Assembly: GCF_902833225.1 (NCBI RefSeq) | Contig: NZ_CADFEI010000009.1 | Coordinates: 62,001 to 126,000 of the forward strand | Length of the DNA stretch: 64,000 nucleotides | Direction of reading: 5' to 3' | Source of the DNA: Burkholderia sp. BCC1644 | GTDB lineage: Bacteria; Pseudomonadota; Gammaproteobacteria; Burkholderiales; Burkholderiaceae | Shown here: piece after piece, positions 53,680 to 62,419 of the stretch | Position numbering within the stretch: the first letter of the stretch is position 1 | Layout: the number at the start of each line of letters is the position of its first letter | The notes under the pieces: model-generated | Seen by the model: only the letters and a program-made list of their open reading frames with translations | Database searches by the model: none | Told to the model about the DNA's origin: nothing | Position numbers and translations under genes: made by a program

Positions 53680-54615
53680 TTACCTCCCTCGCGCGTACAA
53701 CGTTTCGATCGGCAACTTCGTAATCGCAAAGCCCGCCAGAAGCAGCGCCGAATAGGCAATCAATTCATGCGATACCGGCACGTGCTCGTACCACGCGCCG
53801 ATCAGCACGGCGAACACCGGGAAGATGATGAACACGAACGAAAGGATCACCGGGCTAAGGCGCTTGAGCAGCAAGAAGTACACAATGAACCCGCCGACCG
53901 ATGCCGCAAGACCGAGATAAAGCAACGCGCCCCAGGAACGTGACGTGATCTTGGCAAGATCGGGGTGCTCCACCACCAAGCCGGCAAAAAAGAGGCCAGC
54001 ACCGGCGATCCCGATAGGCAACGTATTGAAGGTGATCACACTGAGCGCACGGCCTCGCTGCTTGGTGATCACATAGCAAAGCGCATGCATGATGGCCGCG
54101 ACAAGGATGGCGACAACACCGAACAACTCGCCGTAATCGAGATGGAGTCCTTGAGAGCGAATGATCATGGCCAAACTGCCGAAACCAACGGCAATGCCCA
54201 CGACCTGCGAAATGAAGATCTTCTCCCGCAGAAACACGGCCGAAAAAATCAGGATGAACACCGGCATGCTGCTGAACAACAGTGCCGTCAACCCTGACGA
54301 CACATATAGCTCACCATAGTTGAGCAGGTAATACGGCACGCCGAAATAACACAGCGTGACGAAAACGAAGAAGCCGGACTGATGGCGGGGAAAGAGGATC
54401 GGCTCTCGTCGAACGAGCGCGAACAACACGAACAACGGAAACGCAATCAGAAAGCGAAGCCCCGCAGCGGTCAGCGGCGGCACACTCTCCACCGCAATCT
54501 TGATGCCCAGCCAGGTCGTGCCCCAACTCAGACAGACGATTAGGAAAAGCAACGCCGTCACCAACCCGCCCAACCTGTCCCGCGCCACGCGCTTTTCCCG
54601 AATCGCAATTGACAT
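53680..54615 (-). CDS. EamA/DMT-family exporter
   Basis: A 311-residue membrane protein with ten hydrophobic segments, LVTALLFLIVCLSWGTTWLGIKIAVE at the start (WGTTW is typical) and a second EamA half from SVITFNTLPIGIAGA on. EamA proteins such as YdeD/RhtA export cysteine, threonine and related amino acids. It is first in the minus-strand operon, so export and synthesis are co-expressed. I prefer the start at 54615 because an ATG at 54640-54642 is part of a direct repeat in the regulatory region. Confidence 0.82.
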   Translation of the reverse strand: MSIAIREKRVARDRLGGLVTALLFLIVCLSWGTTWLGIKIAVESVPPLTAAGLRFLIAFPLFVLFALVRREPILFPRHQSGFFVFVTLCYFGVPYYLLNYGELYVSSGLTALLFSSMPVFILIFSAVFLREKIFISQVVGIAVGFGSLAMIIRSQGLHLDYGELFGVVAILVAAIMHALCYVITKQRGRALSVITFNTLPIGIAGAGLFFAGLVVEHPDLAKITSRSWGALLYLGLAASVGGFIVYFLLLKRLSPVILSFVFIIFPVFAVLIGAWYEHVPVSHELIAYSALLLAGFAITKLPIETLYARGR

Positions 54616-54622
54616 GATATCA

Positions 54623-54674
54623 ATACACCAAACCGAATACATTCTGAGATAATAGCCTTGCGATTTTCATACAA
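54623..54674. promoter_or_regulatory. Direct-repeat operator in the divergent MocR/exporter region
   Basis: ATACAC at 54623-54628, ATACAT at 54637-54642 and ATACAA at 54669-54674 repeat in the same direction, the first two 14 bases apart, the third 32 further. On the minus strand TATTAT (54654-54649) is a good -10, and the third repeat lies in its -35 region. GabR-type regulators bind ATACCA direct repeats in divergent regions, so the pattern fits the MocR regulator beside it. Function is inferred. Confidence 0.5.
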
Positions 54675-54707
54675 AGCACTGAAATCACAGGTTAAATTGG
54701 GGCAAAT

Positions 54708-56138
54708 ATGACTGTCAAAACAAATATTGACACCATGTCAATCATTGGAAATGCACTCGCAAATGGACAGGGCCCCAAGTACCTGCGTCTTGCACACGCG
54801 CTGCAGAACGCCATTCAGTCGGGCACGATCGCGCAAGGCGCCAAATTGCCACCTCACCGTGTCTTCGCAGACGCCTTAGCTGTCACACCCGGCACCGTCA
54901 GTCGGGCCTACACGGAGTTGGAGCGGCTTGGCCTGGTGGTAGCTCGCGTGGGCGACGGTACCTACGTCCACTCACGCCAACAGGAGCGAATGCGCGACGC
55001 CGGCTTCCGCAACTTCGTCGATGCGCCCGCCCTGTGCCACGACATGAGTCGCAACATGCATATTCCCGGGCAGGAGGCAGCGCTGTTGGCTCGCGATCTC
55101 GCACAACTTTCGCAATCGCCTCGTGCCCTCCAGGAGCTGATGCTCTACACGCCCGATACGGGCCTGCCGCATCATCGACAGGCCGGCGCACGTTGGCTTG
55201 CACACGGCGAATTTGCACCATCCGCCGATCAGGTGCTTTGCGTTAACGGTAGCCAACATGGTTTGCTCTGCGCGCTGATGGCCTTGGTACGTCCGGGCGA
55301 CACGCTCGTCACCGAGCAACTCACTTACCCGGGTCTCGTCGGCTTGGCGCGATTCCTGGGTATCAAACTGATCGATGTCGCGATGGACGAGGAGGGATTG
55401 GTGCCAGAATCGCTCGAAGACGTCTGCCGGACCAACCGGGTGACCGCCCTGTATTGCACGCCAACGATCCAAAACCCGACCACCGCGGTCATGTCCCATG
55501 GGCGCCGCCAGTCGATTGCGTCGATCTGTCGCGAGCACAACCTCATGGTGATCGAGGACGAGACGCATGGCGTCTTGATGGAAAACCGCCCGCTGCCGTT
55601 GAGCTACTTCGCGCCTGAGCGCGGCGTCCTTATCAGCAGTCTGAGCAAAGCCGTGGCGGCAGGTCTGCGCGCCGGCTTTCTTCACGTGCCGGCCCCCTTG
55701 GTGAGCCGCCAGGCCGCTGCCATTCGCGCCAGCTCGTGGATGGCTGCGCCACTGGGCCTGGAGATCGCCAGTCGTTGGATCGAAGATGGAACCGCCCGCG
55801 CGTTACTGCGTCAACAGATCGATGAAATCGAACGCCGCAAAGCGTTGGTCAGCCACCTCCTCGATGGCTTGAACTATCGGACGCACGATCGCAGTCCGCA
55901 CTTCTGGATCGAAGTCCCCGCCCCTTGGCGATCGGCGGAAGTCGAACACCAGTTACGGCAACGCCATCATCTCATCAGCATTGCCGAGGCTTTCAGCGTT
56001 GGCCGCGGTGCCGAACCGCACTTCGTGCGCGCGAGCGTTAGCAATGCGACGGGCGGCGAGGCGAAGCTTTTGGAGGGATTCGAATGCCTCGGCGAGGTCT
56101 TGCGCGGGGGGGTGCAACCGTCGCAAACCCCGCTGTAG
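54708..56138 (+). CDS. MocR-family (GntR/aminotransferase) regulator
   Basis: A 476-residue protein. The N-terminal winged helix is of GntR type (LRLAHALQNAIQSGTIAQGAKLPPHRVFADALAVTPGTVSRAYTEL). From residue 130 it is an aminotransferase class I fold, with VNGSQHGLLCALMAL, TPTIQNPTTAV and PLP-binding Lys in ISSLSKAVAAGLRAGF. MocR regulators use PLP and an amino-acid effector as signal. It is divergent from the exporter gene across 92 bases and is the likely switch for the biosynthetic set. A plain aminotransferase is unlikely given the winged helix. Confidence 0.9.
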   Translation: MTVKTNIDTMSIIGNALANGQGPKYLRLAHALQNAIQSGTIAQGAKLPPHRVFADALAVTPGTVSRAYTELERLGLVVARVGDGTYVHSRQQERMRDAGFRNFVDAPALCHDMSRNMHIPGQEAALLARDLAQLSQSPRALQELMLYTPDTGLPHHRQAGARWLAHGEFAPSADQVLCVNGSQHGLLCALMALVRPGDTLVTEQLTYPGLVGLARFLGIKLIDVAMDEEGLVPESLEDVCRTNRVTALYCTPTIQNPTTAVMSHGRRQSIASICREHNLMVIEDETHGVLMENRPLPLSYFAPERGVLISSLSKAVAAGLRAGFLHVPAPLVSRQAAAIRASSWMAAPLGLEIASRWIEDGTARALLRQQIDEIERRKALVSHLLDGLNYRTHDRSPHFWIEVPAPWRSAEVEHQLRQRHHLISIAEAFSVGRGAEPHFVRASVSNATGGEAKLLEGFECLGEVLRGGVQPSQTPL

Positions 56139-56185
56139 GCCAGGCATGCGAGAAACCCACGCACGACACGCTACCCACCATAGCT

Positions 56186-56407
56186 CTATTCACCCTCACC
56201 CACGCGGGAAGCCTTGACCATCGTCACGACACGCGTGCCGAACCTCAGTGTCGGGTGTGTATTCGCAGAGGCGAGTAAGTGGCCTGGAGTAAAATTCCAA
56301 GCCATTTTCGCGTTCTTTAAAGTGACGCCCATACGCTTGAGATCATGAGCCAGCCACCTAAAATAATAGGCCCCGGGCAAGCCGGCTCGTCCCGCCCCTG
56401 GCGTAAG
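56186..56407. other. Intergenic sequence between regulator and IS remnant
   Basis: About 220 bases with no recognisable gene. The minus-strand frame that continues from the IS remnant (GAYYFRWLAHDLKRMGVT) lies beyond the inverted repeat of that IS and is not convincing as protein. It may be debris of another element. Nothing else is seen. Confidence 0.4.
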
Positions 56408-56608
56408 TGACCTGCCCCCGGTTTTAGTCCGAACTGCAAGTCCGAGGTAAAAAAACTGCTGCTTCGCGTCGTGCGCCCGGGCGAACTGCGCGGGCGTCAG
56501 ACAGCCAAGCGGACTATGAGTTCGCTGGGTGTTGTACTCGACTCGCCATTCCTCAATCAGCCGCATCGCGCATGACAACTGCGCGCGGCTGTCCGGCCGT
56601 GACACCAC
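56408..56608 (-). mobile_element. IS3-family transposase 3' remnant with right end
   Basis: The minus strand encodes AQLSCAMRLIEEWRVEYNTQRTHSPLGCLTPAQFARA, the C-terminal signature of IS3-type OrfB after the last catalytic Glu. TGACCTGCCCCCGG at 56408-56421 is the matching terminal repeat. The 5' part of the element is missing; its break falls about ten bases from the stop of the next gene. The remnant marks the right side of the sulfur amino-acid island. Confidence 0.8.
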
Positions 56609-56617
56609 ATCCCCGCG

Positions 56618-57439
56618 TCACGTCAGGTTCATTCCCCCGTCAAGCATCACGATCTCGCCCGTCACGTAATCGGACGCGACGAGCATCGCGACCGTCTGCG
56701 CGATGTCGTCCGGCGTCGCCGCACGGCGCATCGGCGCGCGCTCGCGCCAGAGCTGCTGCGCTTCCGTCCAGTCGGCGGTCAGCGGCGTATCGACCAGCCC
56801 CGGCGCGACCGCATTGACGCGAATCGCCGGCGCGAGCGTGCGCGCGAGCAGCCGCGTCGTGTGATTGAGCGCGGCCTTCGCCGCCGCATACGGAATCGAC
56901 GCGCCCTTCGGCCGCACGCCCGCATGCGAGCTGACGTTCACGACGCAACCGGCCCGCCCGCGCGACGCCGCTTCGAGCAGCGCGGGTTGCGCTTCGGCAA
57001 CGAGCCGGAACGGCGCGATCACGTTGATCTCGTGCATCTCGCGCCACACGTCGGGCGTGGCCGCGGCGAGATCGTCATGCGGGATCACGCGGCTGACGCC
57101 CGCATTGTTGATCAGCACGTCGAGCCGCCCGTGCACGGCCAGCGCGTCGCGGATCAGCCGCACGCGTTCGGCGTCGTCGGCGAGATCGGCCTGCACGTAG
57201 GCCCCGCCGAGTTCGCGCGCCATCGCGCGGCCCGTCTCGGCCGAACTGCGGGAGTGCAGGATCACCGCGTAGCCGTCCGCCGTCAGGCGACGCGCGATGG
57301 CCGCGCCGATCCCCGACGTCGATCCGGTGACGAGCGCGACAGGCCGGTGCAGACGCGACGCGCGCGGCGCGGCGACGGTTTCGGTTTCAGGCTCCGTTTC
57401 GGAAATCGGGGCAGAGATCGGTGGAAGCGGCGCGTCCAT
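56618..57439 (-). CDS. Short-chain dehydrogenase/reductase
   Basis: A 273-residue protein started at 57439. After a 30-residue Pro/Glu-rich leader it reads RPVALVTGSTSGIGAAIARRL (NAD(P)-binding), then LINNAGVSRV, and the catalytic Tyr-Lys pair in IPYAAAKAALNHTTRLLART, with VNVSSHAGVRP supplying Ser. It ends VTGEIVMLDGGMNLT. The substrate is unknown. It follows the MFS gene by 14 bases and shares its transcript, probably also under the divergent ArsR-type regulator. Confidence 0.9.
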   Translation of the reverse strand: MDAPLPPISAPISETEPETETVAAPRASRLHRPVALVTGSTSGIGAAIARRLTADGYAVILHSRSSAETGRAMARELGGAYVQADLADDAERVRLIRDALAVHGRLDVLINNAGVSRVIPHDDLAAATPDVWREMHEINVIAPFRLVAEAQPALLEAASRGRAGCVVNVSSHAGVRPKGASIPYAAAKAALNHTTRLLARTLAPAIRVNAVAPGLVDTPLTADWTEAQQLWRERAPMRRAATPDDIAQTVAMLVASDYVTGEIVMLDGGMNLT

Positions 57440-57453
57440 ATCGGGGAACCCTG

Positions 57454-58695
57454 TCAGTGGCGTTCCCGCATCATAATCGCGACGACGCCTCCGGACGCGA
57501 ACGTCACGGCGGCCACCACGAGGATCGCCGCGGCGAAACCGAAGCGGTCGGCCATCAGGCCGGCCGACAACGCGCCGATCGCATAGCCGAGATCGCGCCA
57601 GAACCGGTACACGCTCAGCGAACGCGCGCGCCAGCCGGGCTCGGACGCATCGGACACGGCCGCAATCAGGCTCGGATAGACCATCGCGGTGCCAAGGCCG
57701 AGCAGCATGCTCGCGACGAGCCACCAGCGGAACTGCCCGGTGAGCGCGGTCAACGCGAGTCCGGCTGCCTGCACCCACATCCCCGCAACGATCAGGCCCT
57801 TGCGCCCCCATCGGTCGCTGAGCGGCCCCGTGACGATCTGGCAGCTTCCCCACACGATCGGATAAACGGCTTTCAGGATCCCGATCCGCTCGATGCCGAG
57901 CCCGAGCGTCGTGAAGAACAGCGGGAAGATGCCCCAGCTCATCCCGTCGTTGAGGTTGTTGATCATGCCGGCCTGCGATGCCGCGAACAGGTTGCGATCG
58001 CGGAACGACGTCAGCATGAAGACTTCGCGGAACGACAGCACGGACGCGCCGGCCAGCCGGCCGCTTTCGAGCCTCACGTGGTCGCGCGTATCGCGCACGA
58101 CGAGGATCGACAGCAGCAGGCCCGCGATCGCGTAGAACACGCCGAGATAAATCGGCGTCGGCCGCAATCCGTAGCGGCTCGCGAGATATCCGGTCGCGAA
58201 CGCGGTCGCGCCCACCGCGAAATAGCCGGCGCATTCGTTCAGGCCGACCGCGAGGCCGCGGCTCTTCGGGCCGACGAGGTCGACCTTCATGATCACCGTC
58301 ATCGACCACGCGAACCCCTGGCTCAACCCGAGCAGCACGTTCGCGGCGATCACCCATTCCCAGTTCGGCGCCGCGATGATCATGAACGGCACGGGCAGGC
58401 CGAACAGCCAGCCGGTGATCAGCACGCGCTTGCGTCCCCACGTATCGGCCAGCTGGCCCGACACGAGGTTCGCGAACGCCTTGACCAGCCCGAAGCTGAC
58501 GATGAACGACGTGATCAACGCGGTCGATTCGAGATGGAACTGCTCCGAACCGATCAACGGCACGACCGTGCGCTCGATGCCGACCATCCCGCCGACGAAC
58601 GCGTTGACCAGCACGAGCAGCGCGAATTGCCACCCGTTCTCGCGCAGCCCGAGCGCAACTGCGCGCCCGCCGCGCGCCACCGCTGCGTTCTCCAT
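57454..58695 (-). CDS. MFS transporter
   Basis: A 413-residue protein with 12 hydrophobic segments, started at 58695 because GGAGG lies eight bases ahead. The A-motif is GQLADTWGRKRVLITGW between helices 2 and 3 and repeats weakly as GPLSDRWGRKGLI in the second half. It is divergent to an ArsR-rhodanese gene, so efflux of a sulfur-, metal- or redox-active compound is plausible. No substrate motif is present. Confidence 0.88.
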   Translation of the reverse strand: MENAAVARGGRAVALGLRENGWQFALLVLVNAFVGGMVGIERTVVPLIGSEQFHLESTALITSFIVSFGLVKAFANLVSGQLADTWGRKRVLITGWLFGLPVPFMIIAAPNWEWVIAANVLLGLSQGFAWSMTVIMKVDLVGPKSRGLAVGLNECAGYFAVGATAFATGYLASRYGLRPTPIYLGVFYAIAGLLLSILVVRDTRDHVRLESGRLAGASVLSFREVFMLTSFRDRNLFAASQAGMINNLNDGMSWGIFPLFFTTLGLGIERIGILKAVYPIVWGSCQIVTGPLSDRWGRKGLIVAGMWVQAAGLALTALTGQFRWWLVASMLLGLGTAMVYPSLIAAVSDASEPGWRARSLSVYRFWRDLGYAIGALSAGLMADRFGFAAAILVVAAVTFASGGVVAIMMRERH

Positions 58696-58880
58696 CGCGT
58701 CAGCCTCCCGCCGCTCCACGCCCCGCGTCGAGCGCGCGCAGTTGCGCGGCGGCCGGCGGTACGGGCGGCGCACCGCTCGCCTTGTCGCCACAACCGAACA
58801 GGTATGAAATGCCACCCGTGTCGGAATGCAGGAATTGTCCGAGGATCATCGAATTGCTCTCATCCCGCGAATGCAGTAAC

Positions 58881-58900
58881 ATTCAATCAATTTGATGAAT
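58881..58900. promoter_or_regulatory. Candidate ArsR-type operator
   Basis: ATTCA (58881-58885) and TGAAT (58896-58900) form an inverted repeat around ATCAATTTGAT (58886-58896), itself a palindrome of two 5-base arms about one base. It lies in the divergent region, about 20 bases before the regulator start. ArsR proteins typically bind such AT-rich palindromes. Confidence 0.5.
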
Positions 58901-58921
58901 GATTGATCGAGGAGCGGCCAC

Positions 58922-59596
58922 GTGTCAAGCACGGGACCCAAGCAAGCGATTTACGCGAGCCTCGCCGAGGTCGCGCAGGCAATCGGCCATCCGAACCGGC
59001 TCGAATTGCTGGAGCACCTCGCCCAGCGCGAGCGGTCGGTCGAGGACCTGACGACCCTGTCGGGAATGACGTTCGCGAACACGTCGCGGCACCTGCAGAT
59101 TCTGCGGCGCGCGCGCCTCGTCGATACCGAGCGGCGCGGCAAGCACATCGTGTATCGCCTCGCCGGCGACAGCGAGGTCGTGGCGCTGATGAAGGCGCTC
59201 GGCCGCGTGGGCGAACGCAACGTCGCCGAGGTCAACAAAGTGATGGGCGACTACTTCCACGCGCGCGATGCACTGGAGCCCGTGTCGCGCGACGAACTGA
59301 CCGCGCGGCTCGCGGACGGCCTCGTCACGCTGCTGGACGTGCGTCCGCAGGACGAATACGCGCAAGGCCACCTGCCAGGTGCGCTGAACATCCCGCTGTC
59401 CGAACTCGATGCGCGCGTGAACGAGTTGCCGGCCGGGGCGGAAATCGTCGCCTACTGCCGCGGCCCGTACTGCGTGTTTGCGGTCGAGGCCGTCGCCGCG
59501 TTGCGCGCGCGCGGCTTCAAGGCCGCACGGCTGGAAGACGGATTTCCGGAGTGGAAAGCGGCCGGCCTCGCGGTCGAGACCGACACCGCCGGATGA
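58922..59596 (+). CDS. ArsR-family regulator fused to rhodanese domain
   Basis: A 224-residue protein with GTG start and GAGGAG ahead. Residues 10-95 are an ArsR winged helix (NRLELLEHLAQRERSVEDLTTLSGMTFANTSRHLQILRRARLVDTERRGKHIVYRL). Residues 115-224 are a rhodanese with LLDVRPQDEYAQGHLPGALNIPL and active Cys 179 in VAYCRGPYCVFA (second Cys at 184). It probably senses persulfide or sulfane sulfur with the rhodanese Cys and controls the divergent MFS-SDR operon. Confidence 0.93.
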   Translation: MSSTGPKQAIYASLAEVAQAIGHPNRLELLEHLAQRERSVEDLTTLSGMTFANTSRHLQILRRARLVDTERRGKHIVYRLAGDSEVVALMKALGRVGERNVAEVNKVMGDYFHARDALEPVSRDELTARLADGLVTLLDVRPQDEYAQGHLPGALNIPLSELDARVNELPAGAEIVAYCRGPYCVFAVEAVAALRARGFKAARLEDGFPEWKAAGLAVETDTAG

Positions 59597-59602
59597 AGCA
59601 AT

Positions 59603-59626
59603 GCGGCCCGCGTCGATGCGGGCCGC
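59603..59626. terminator. Bidirectional hairpin between convergent genes
   Basis: GCGGCCCGC (59603-59611) pairs with GCGGGCCGC (59618-59626) across a 6-base loop, seven bases after the ArsR-rhodanese stop and before the stop of the converging GH92 gene. A weak T-run follows, so it may end transcription from both sides. Confidence 0.6.
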
Positions 59627-59656
59627 TTGGCGTTGCCTGCTGCTACTTGCCCGCTG

Positions 59657-62305
59657 CTACTTGCCCGCCAACGCCAGTGAAGGCGCGAGCGCGCTGTTGG
59701 GATCCTGCCCGTTCCAGGTGCTGACCCATGCGTCGTTCGGCGTCGTCCCCATCACGAAGTCGAGCTTGCCGCCGGCCTTCATCTCGTCGTACGTGATGTA
59801 CGGCCGATGCAGCGGCGTACCGTTCAGGCTGACCGACTGGACGTAGCGATTCACCGCTGACGGTGCGCCGCCACCGGCCGTATGCGCGGTCACCTTGAAA
59901 CGCCGCATCGCGCCGAACTTCAATGCGTTGCCGTCTCCGCCTCCCGATGCGACCGGGATGTCGATCGTCGCTTCCTCGAACAGGGGCGTGCCGAGGTAGA
60001 ACACGCCGCCGACCGGATTGAGCGAATAGATGCCGAGCGCGGACAGCACGTACCACGCGGACAATTGCCCGCAATCGTCATTGCCGGGAATGGCCGAATC
60101 ACGCACGCGGCGCGGGTCGGCCAGCGCAGCCTTCAGGCTGTCGCCGCTCAACAGCGCGCGATCGCCGGCCGTCAGCGTCAGCGAATACATGTCGTCCATC
60201 ACCGTACGCACGCGATCCTGCGTCTTCGACGGCATGCCCGCGACCGCGTACAGATACGGCAGGTGGTTCGCCGGCTCGTTGCCCGCGAAGAATTGCCCGC
60301 TGCGCCCGGTCAGGTCCGGAAAGCCCTGGTTGTTGAGGAAGGTCAGCGGGTTGGCCGGATCGAACGTGCGATCGAGCTGCGCGATGAACTGGCTTTTCCC
60401 GCCGAGCAACGCAACGAGGCCGGGGAAGTCGTGGAAGATGTTCCACGTATCGACCCACGAATTCGATTCGGAGAAGTCCGTCTTTTCCGCCGCCGTCGGG
60501 TCGAAGCCCGCCACCCAGTTACCCTGCGCATCCTTCGGCTGCGAGAACTTCCAGCCGTTGTTCAGCACCGGATTGAACACGTTCCGGTAGTTCTGGCTGC
60601 GCTGCAGGTAGGGCCGGTAATCGGCCGTGCCCTTGCCCGCCGCCTTGCCGACCGCGGCCGTCGCCCAGTCGTCGAACGCGTAGTCCTGCGTCGTCGACAC
60701 CGAGGCGTTGTCGCCGGCGACCACGTAGCCGCTCTGCCGGTACTGGTCGAAACCGTGCGCACTCGCGCCTTGCGTGGTCGTCAACGCGGTCCAGATGTCG
60801 TCGATGCCCGCGCTCGTCAGATGCTTCAGGTACGCATCGGCGATCAGCGGAATCGACGGGTGGCCGGCCATCGTGAAGGTTTCCGTTTGCGCGAGCGGCC
60901 ACACCGGCAGTTCGCCCTTGCCGTTCTGTTTGAATTGCGTCAGCAGCGACTTGACCCAGCCGTCGACACGTTCGGGCTGCACCAGCGTCATCAACGGCGA
61001 CTCGGCGCGGAAGGTGTCCCACAGCGAAAACGTCGACGAATAGTCGAAGCCCGGATTCGCATGCTTGCTCGTCGTCGGTGGCGACGTCGTGCCGTCGTTG
61101 GTCGAATCGGTGCCGACGTAGCTGCCGTCCGCGTTGTTGTAGACCGTCGGCGCGAGCATCGTGCGATACAGCGACGTGTAGAACATCGTCCGCTGGTCGG
61201 CGCTGCCGCCCTTGACATGAATCCGGTCGAGCGCGGCGCTCCACACGCGCTCTGCCGCGCCACGCACCTGGTCGAACGACTTCGCGCCGACTTCCGACGC
61301 GAGATTGGCCTGCGCGTCCGCGATGCTCGACGGCGAGATGCCGACCTTCACCGTGACAGCGCCGCCGCCATCGTTACCATCGGCGAACGTCAGGTAGGCC
61401 TTGAAGCCGTCGGCGCTGAACGCGACGTTCTTCGTATCGAACGGCTTCGAGAAACGCGCGACGAAATACGTCGGCTTGTTGTTCGCCCAGTTGTTCGTGA
61501 TTTCCCAGCCGGCGATCGTCTGCGCATCGATCACCTGGATCTTGCCGCTCGCGGTCGAGCCGCCGATCGGGTTGTCGATACTGACGATCATGCTGCGCTT
61601 CTGCGCGGCCGCGCTCGGGAAATACGTGTAGCGATGCACGCCCGCATGCGTGGTGGCCGTCATCTCGGCGACGATCTTCGCGCCCTTGACGTTCCACGGC
61701 GTATTGCCGCTGCCGACCGGGGCCATCTTCACGCGGTAGTAGCCGGGGCTCGCGGTTTCGTCGTCGTGGCTGAACGATGCGTTGTAGGTGATCGACGTAT
61801 CAGCCGCCACCTTCGCCAGCGTCGCGGTGTCGACCGGCGCCAGCGTCGGCAGGAAGCGCACTTCGCCGCCCGAGCCGATGCCGGTGCCCGACAGGTGCGT
61901 ATGCGTGAAGCCGGTAATGAGCGGATCGTCGTACTGGTAGCCCGACGTGCGATCCCAGTTCCAGGGCAGCGTGTGCGTGCCGCCGGTCGTGTCGGGCCCG
62001 AGCTGCACCATGCCGAACGGCACGGTCGCGCCCGGATACACGTGGCCGTGACCGCGCACGCCGCTGCTCCAGTCCGCGTTGATGTCGAGATTCGCGGTGC
62101 CGATCATCGGATCGACGCTGCGCAGCACCGAGCGCCTGCCCACGCCGCCGTTCTCGCCCTGGTCGTTCTGATCGCCCTGGTCGTTCTGGTTGCCCTGCGC
62201 GTTCGACATCTGCGCGAGCACGCTCGCATCCGTCGAAGCCTGATCGCCCCCGCACCCCGACAACACGGCAAGGCACCCGATACCCACCACATGACGCAGC
62301 TTCAT
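59657..62305 (-). CDS. GH92 alpha-mannosidase-like lipoprotein
   Basis: An 882-residue protein started at 62305 (GGAGG ten bases ahead) with lipobox LSGC. A low-complexity linker (GNQNDQGDQNDQGENGG) follows. The GH92 fold starts at VDPMIGTANLDINADWSSGVRGHGHVYPGATVPFGMVQLGPDT, and the catalytic region has GNDDCGQLSAWYVLSALGIYSLNPVGGVFYLGTPLF near residue 730. GH92 enzymes cut exo alpha-mannose linkages with calcium. It is lipid-anchored, acting at the cell surface or periplasm on glycans. The gene upstream is a second GH92. Confidence 0.92.
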   Translation of the reverse strand: MKLRHVVGIGCLAVLSGCGGDQASTDASVLAQMSNAQGNQNDQGDQNDQGENGGVGRRSVLRSVDPMIGTANLDINADWSSGVRGHGHVYPGATVPFGMVQLGPDTTGGTHTLPWNWDRTSGYQYDDPLITGFTHTHLSGTGIGSGGEVRFLPTLAPVDTATLAKVAADTSITYNASFSHDDETASPGYYRVKMAPVGSGNTPWNVKGAKIVAEMTATTHAGVHRYTYFPSAAAQKRSMIVSIDNPIGGSTASGKIQVIDAQTIAGWEITNNWANNKPTYFVARFSKPFDTKNVAFSADGFKAYLTFADGNDGGGAVTVKVGISPSSIADAQANLASEVGAKSFDQVRGAAERVWSAALDRIHVKGGSADQRTMFYTSLYRTMLAPTVYNNADGSYVGTDSTNDGTTSPPTTSKHANPGFDYSSTFSLWDTFRAESPLMTLVQPERVDGWVKSLLTQFKQNGKGELPVWPLAQTETFTMAGHPSIPLIADAYLKHLTSAGIDDIWTALTTTQGASAHGFDQYRQSGYVVAGDNASVSTTQDYAFDDWATAAVGKAAGKGTADYRPYLQRSQNYRNVFNPVLNNGWKFSQPKDAQGNWVAGFDPTAAEKTDFSESNSWVDTWNIFHDFPGLVALLGGKSQFIAQLDRTFDPANPLTFLNNQGFPDLTGRSGQFFAGNEPANHLPYLYAVAGMPSKTQDRVRTVMDDMYSLTLTAGDRALLSGDSLKAALADPRRVRDSAIPGNDDCGQLSAWYVLSALGIYSLNPVGGVFYLGTPLFEEATIDIPVASGGGDGNALKFGAMRRFKVTAHTAGGGAPSAVNRYVQSVSLNGTPLHRPYITYDEMKAGGKLDFVMGTTPNDAWVSTWNGQDPNSALAPSLALAGK

Positions 62306-62419
62306 CCGTTCGTCCCTCCCTCTCAGTGTCGATCCCGTTCGCAAGGACCGCTCGTTGAACTTCCTCCGTATCCCGCCCGTGCCGGATGTGTTTTCCCGTT
62401 CGCGACGTGTTGCGTCAAC

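Noticed and set aside
59638-59665. Fourteen-base tandem duplication at the GH92 stop codon
   Set aside because: It duplicates the last two codons and the stop and changes nothing in the product; minor slippage.
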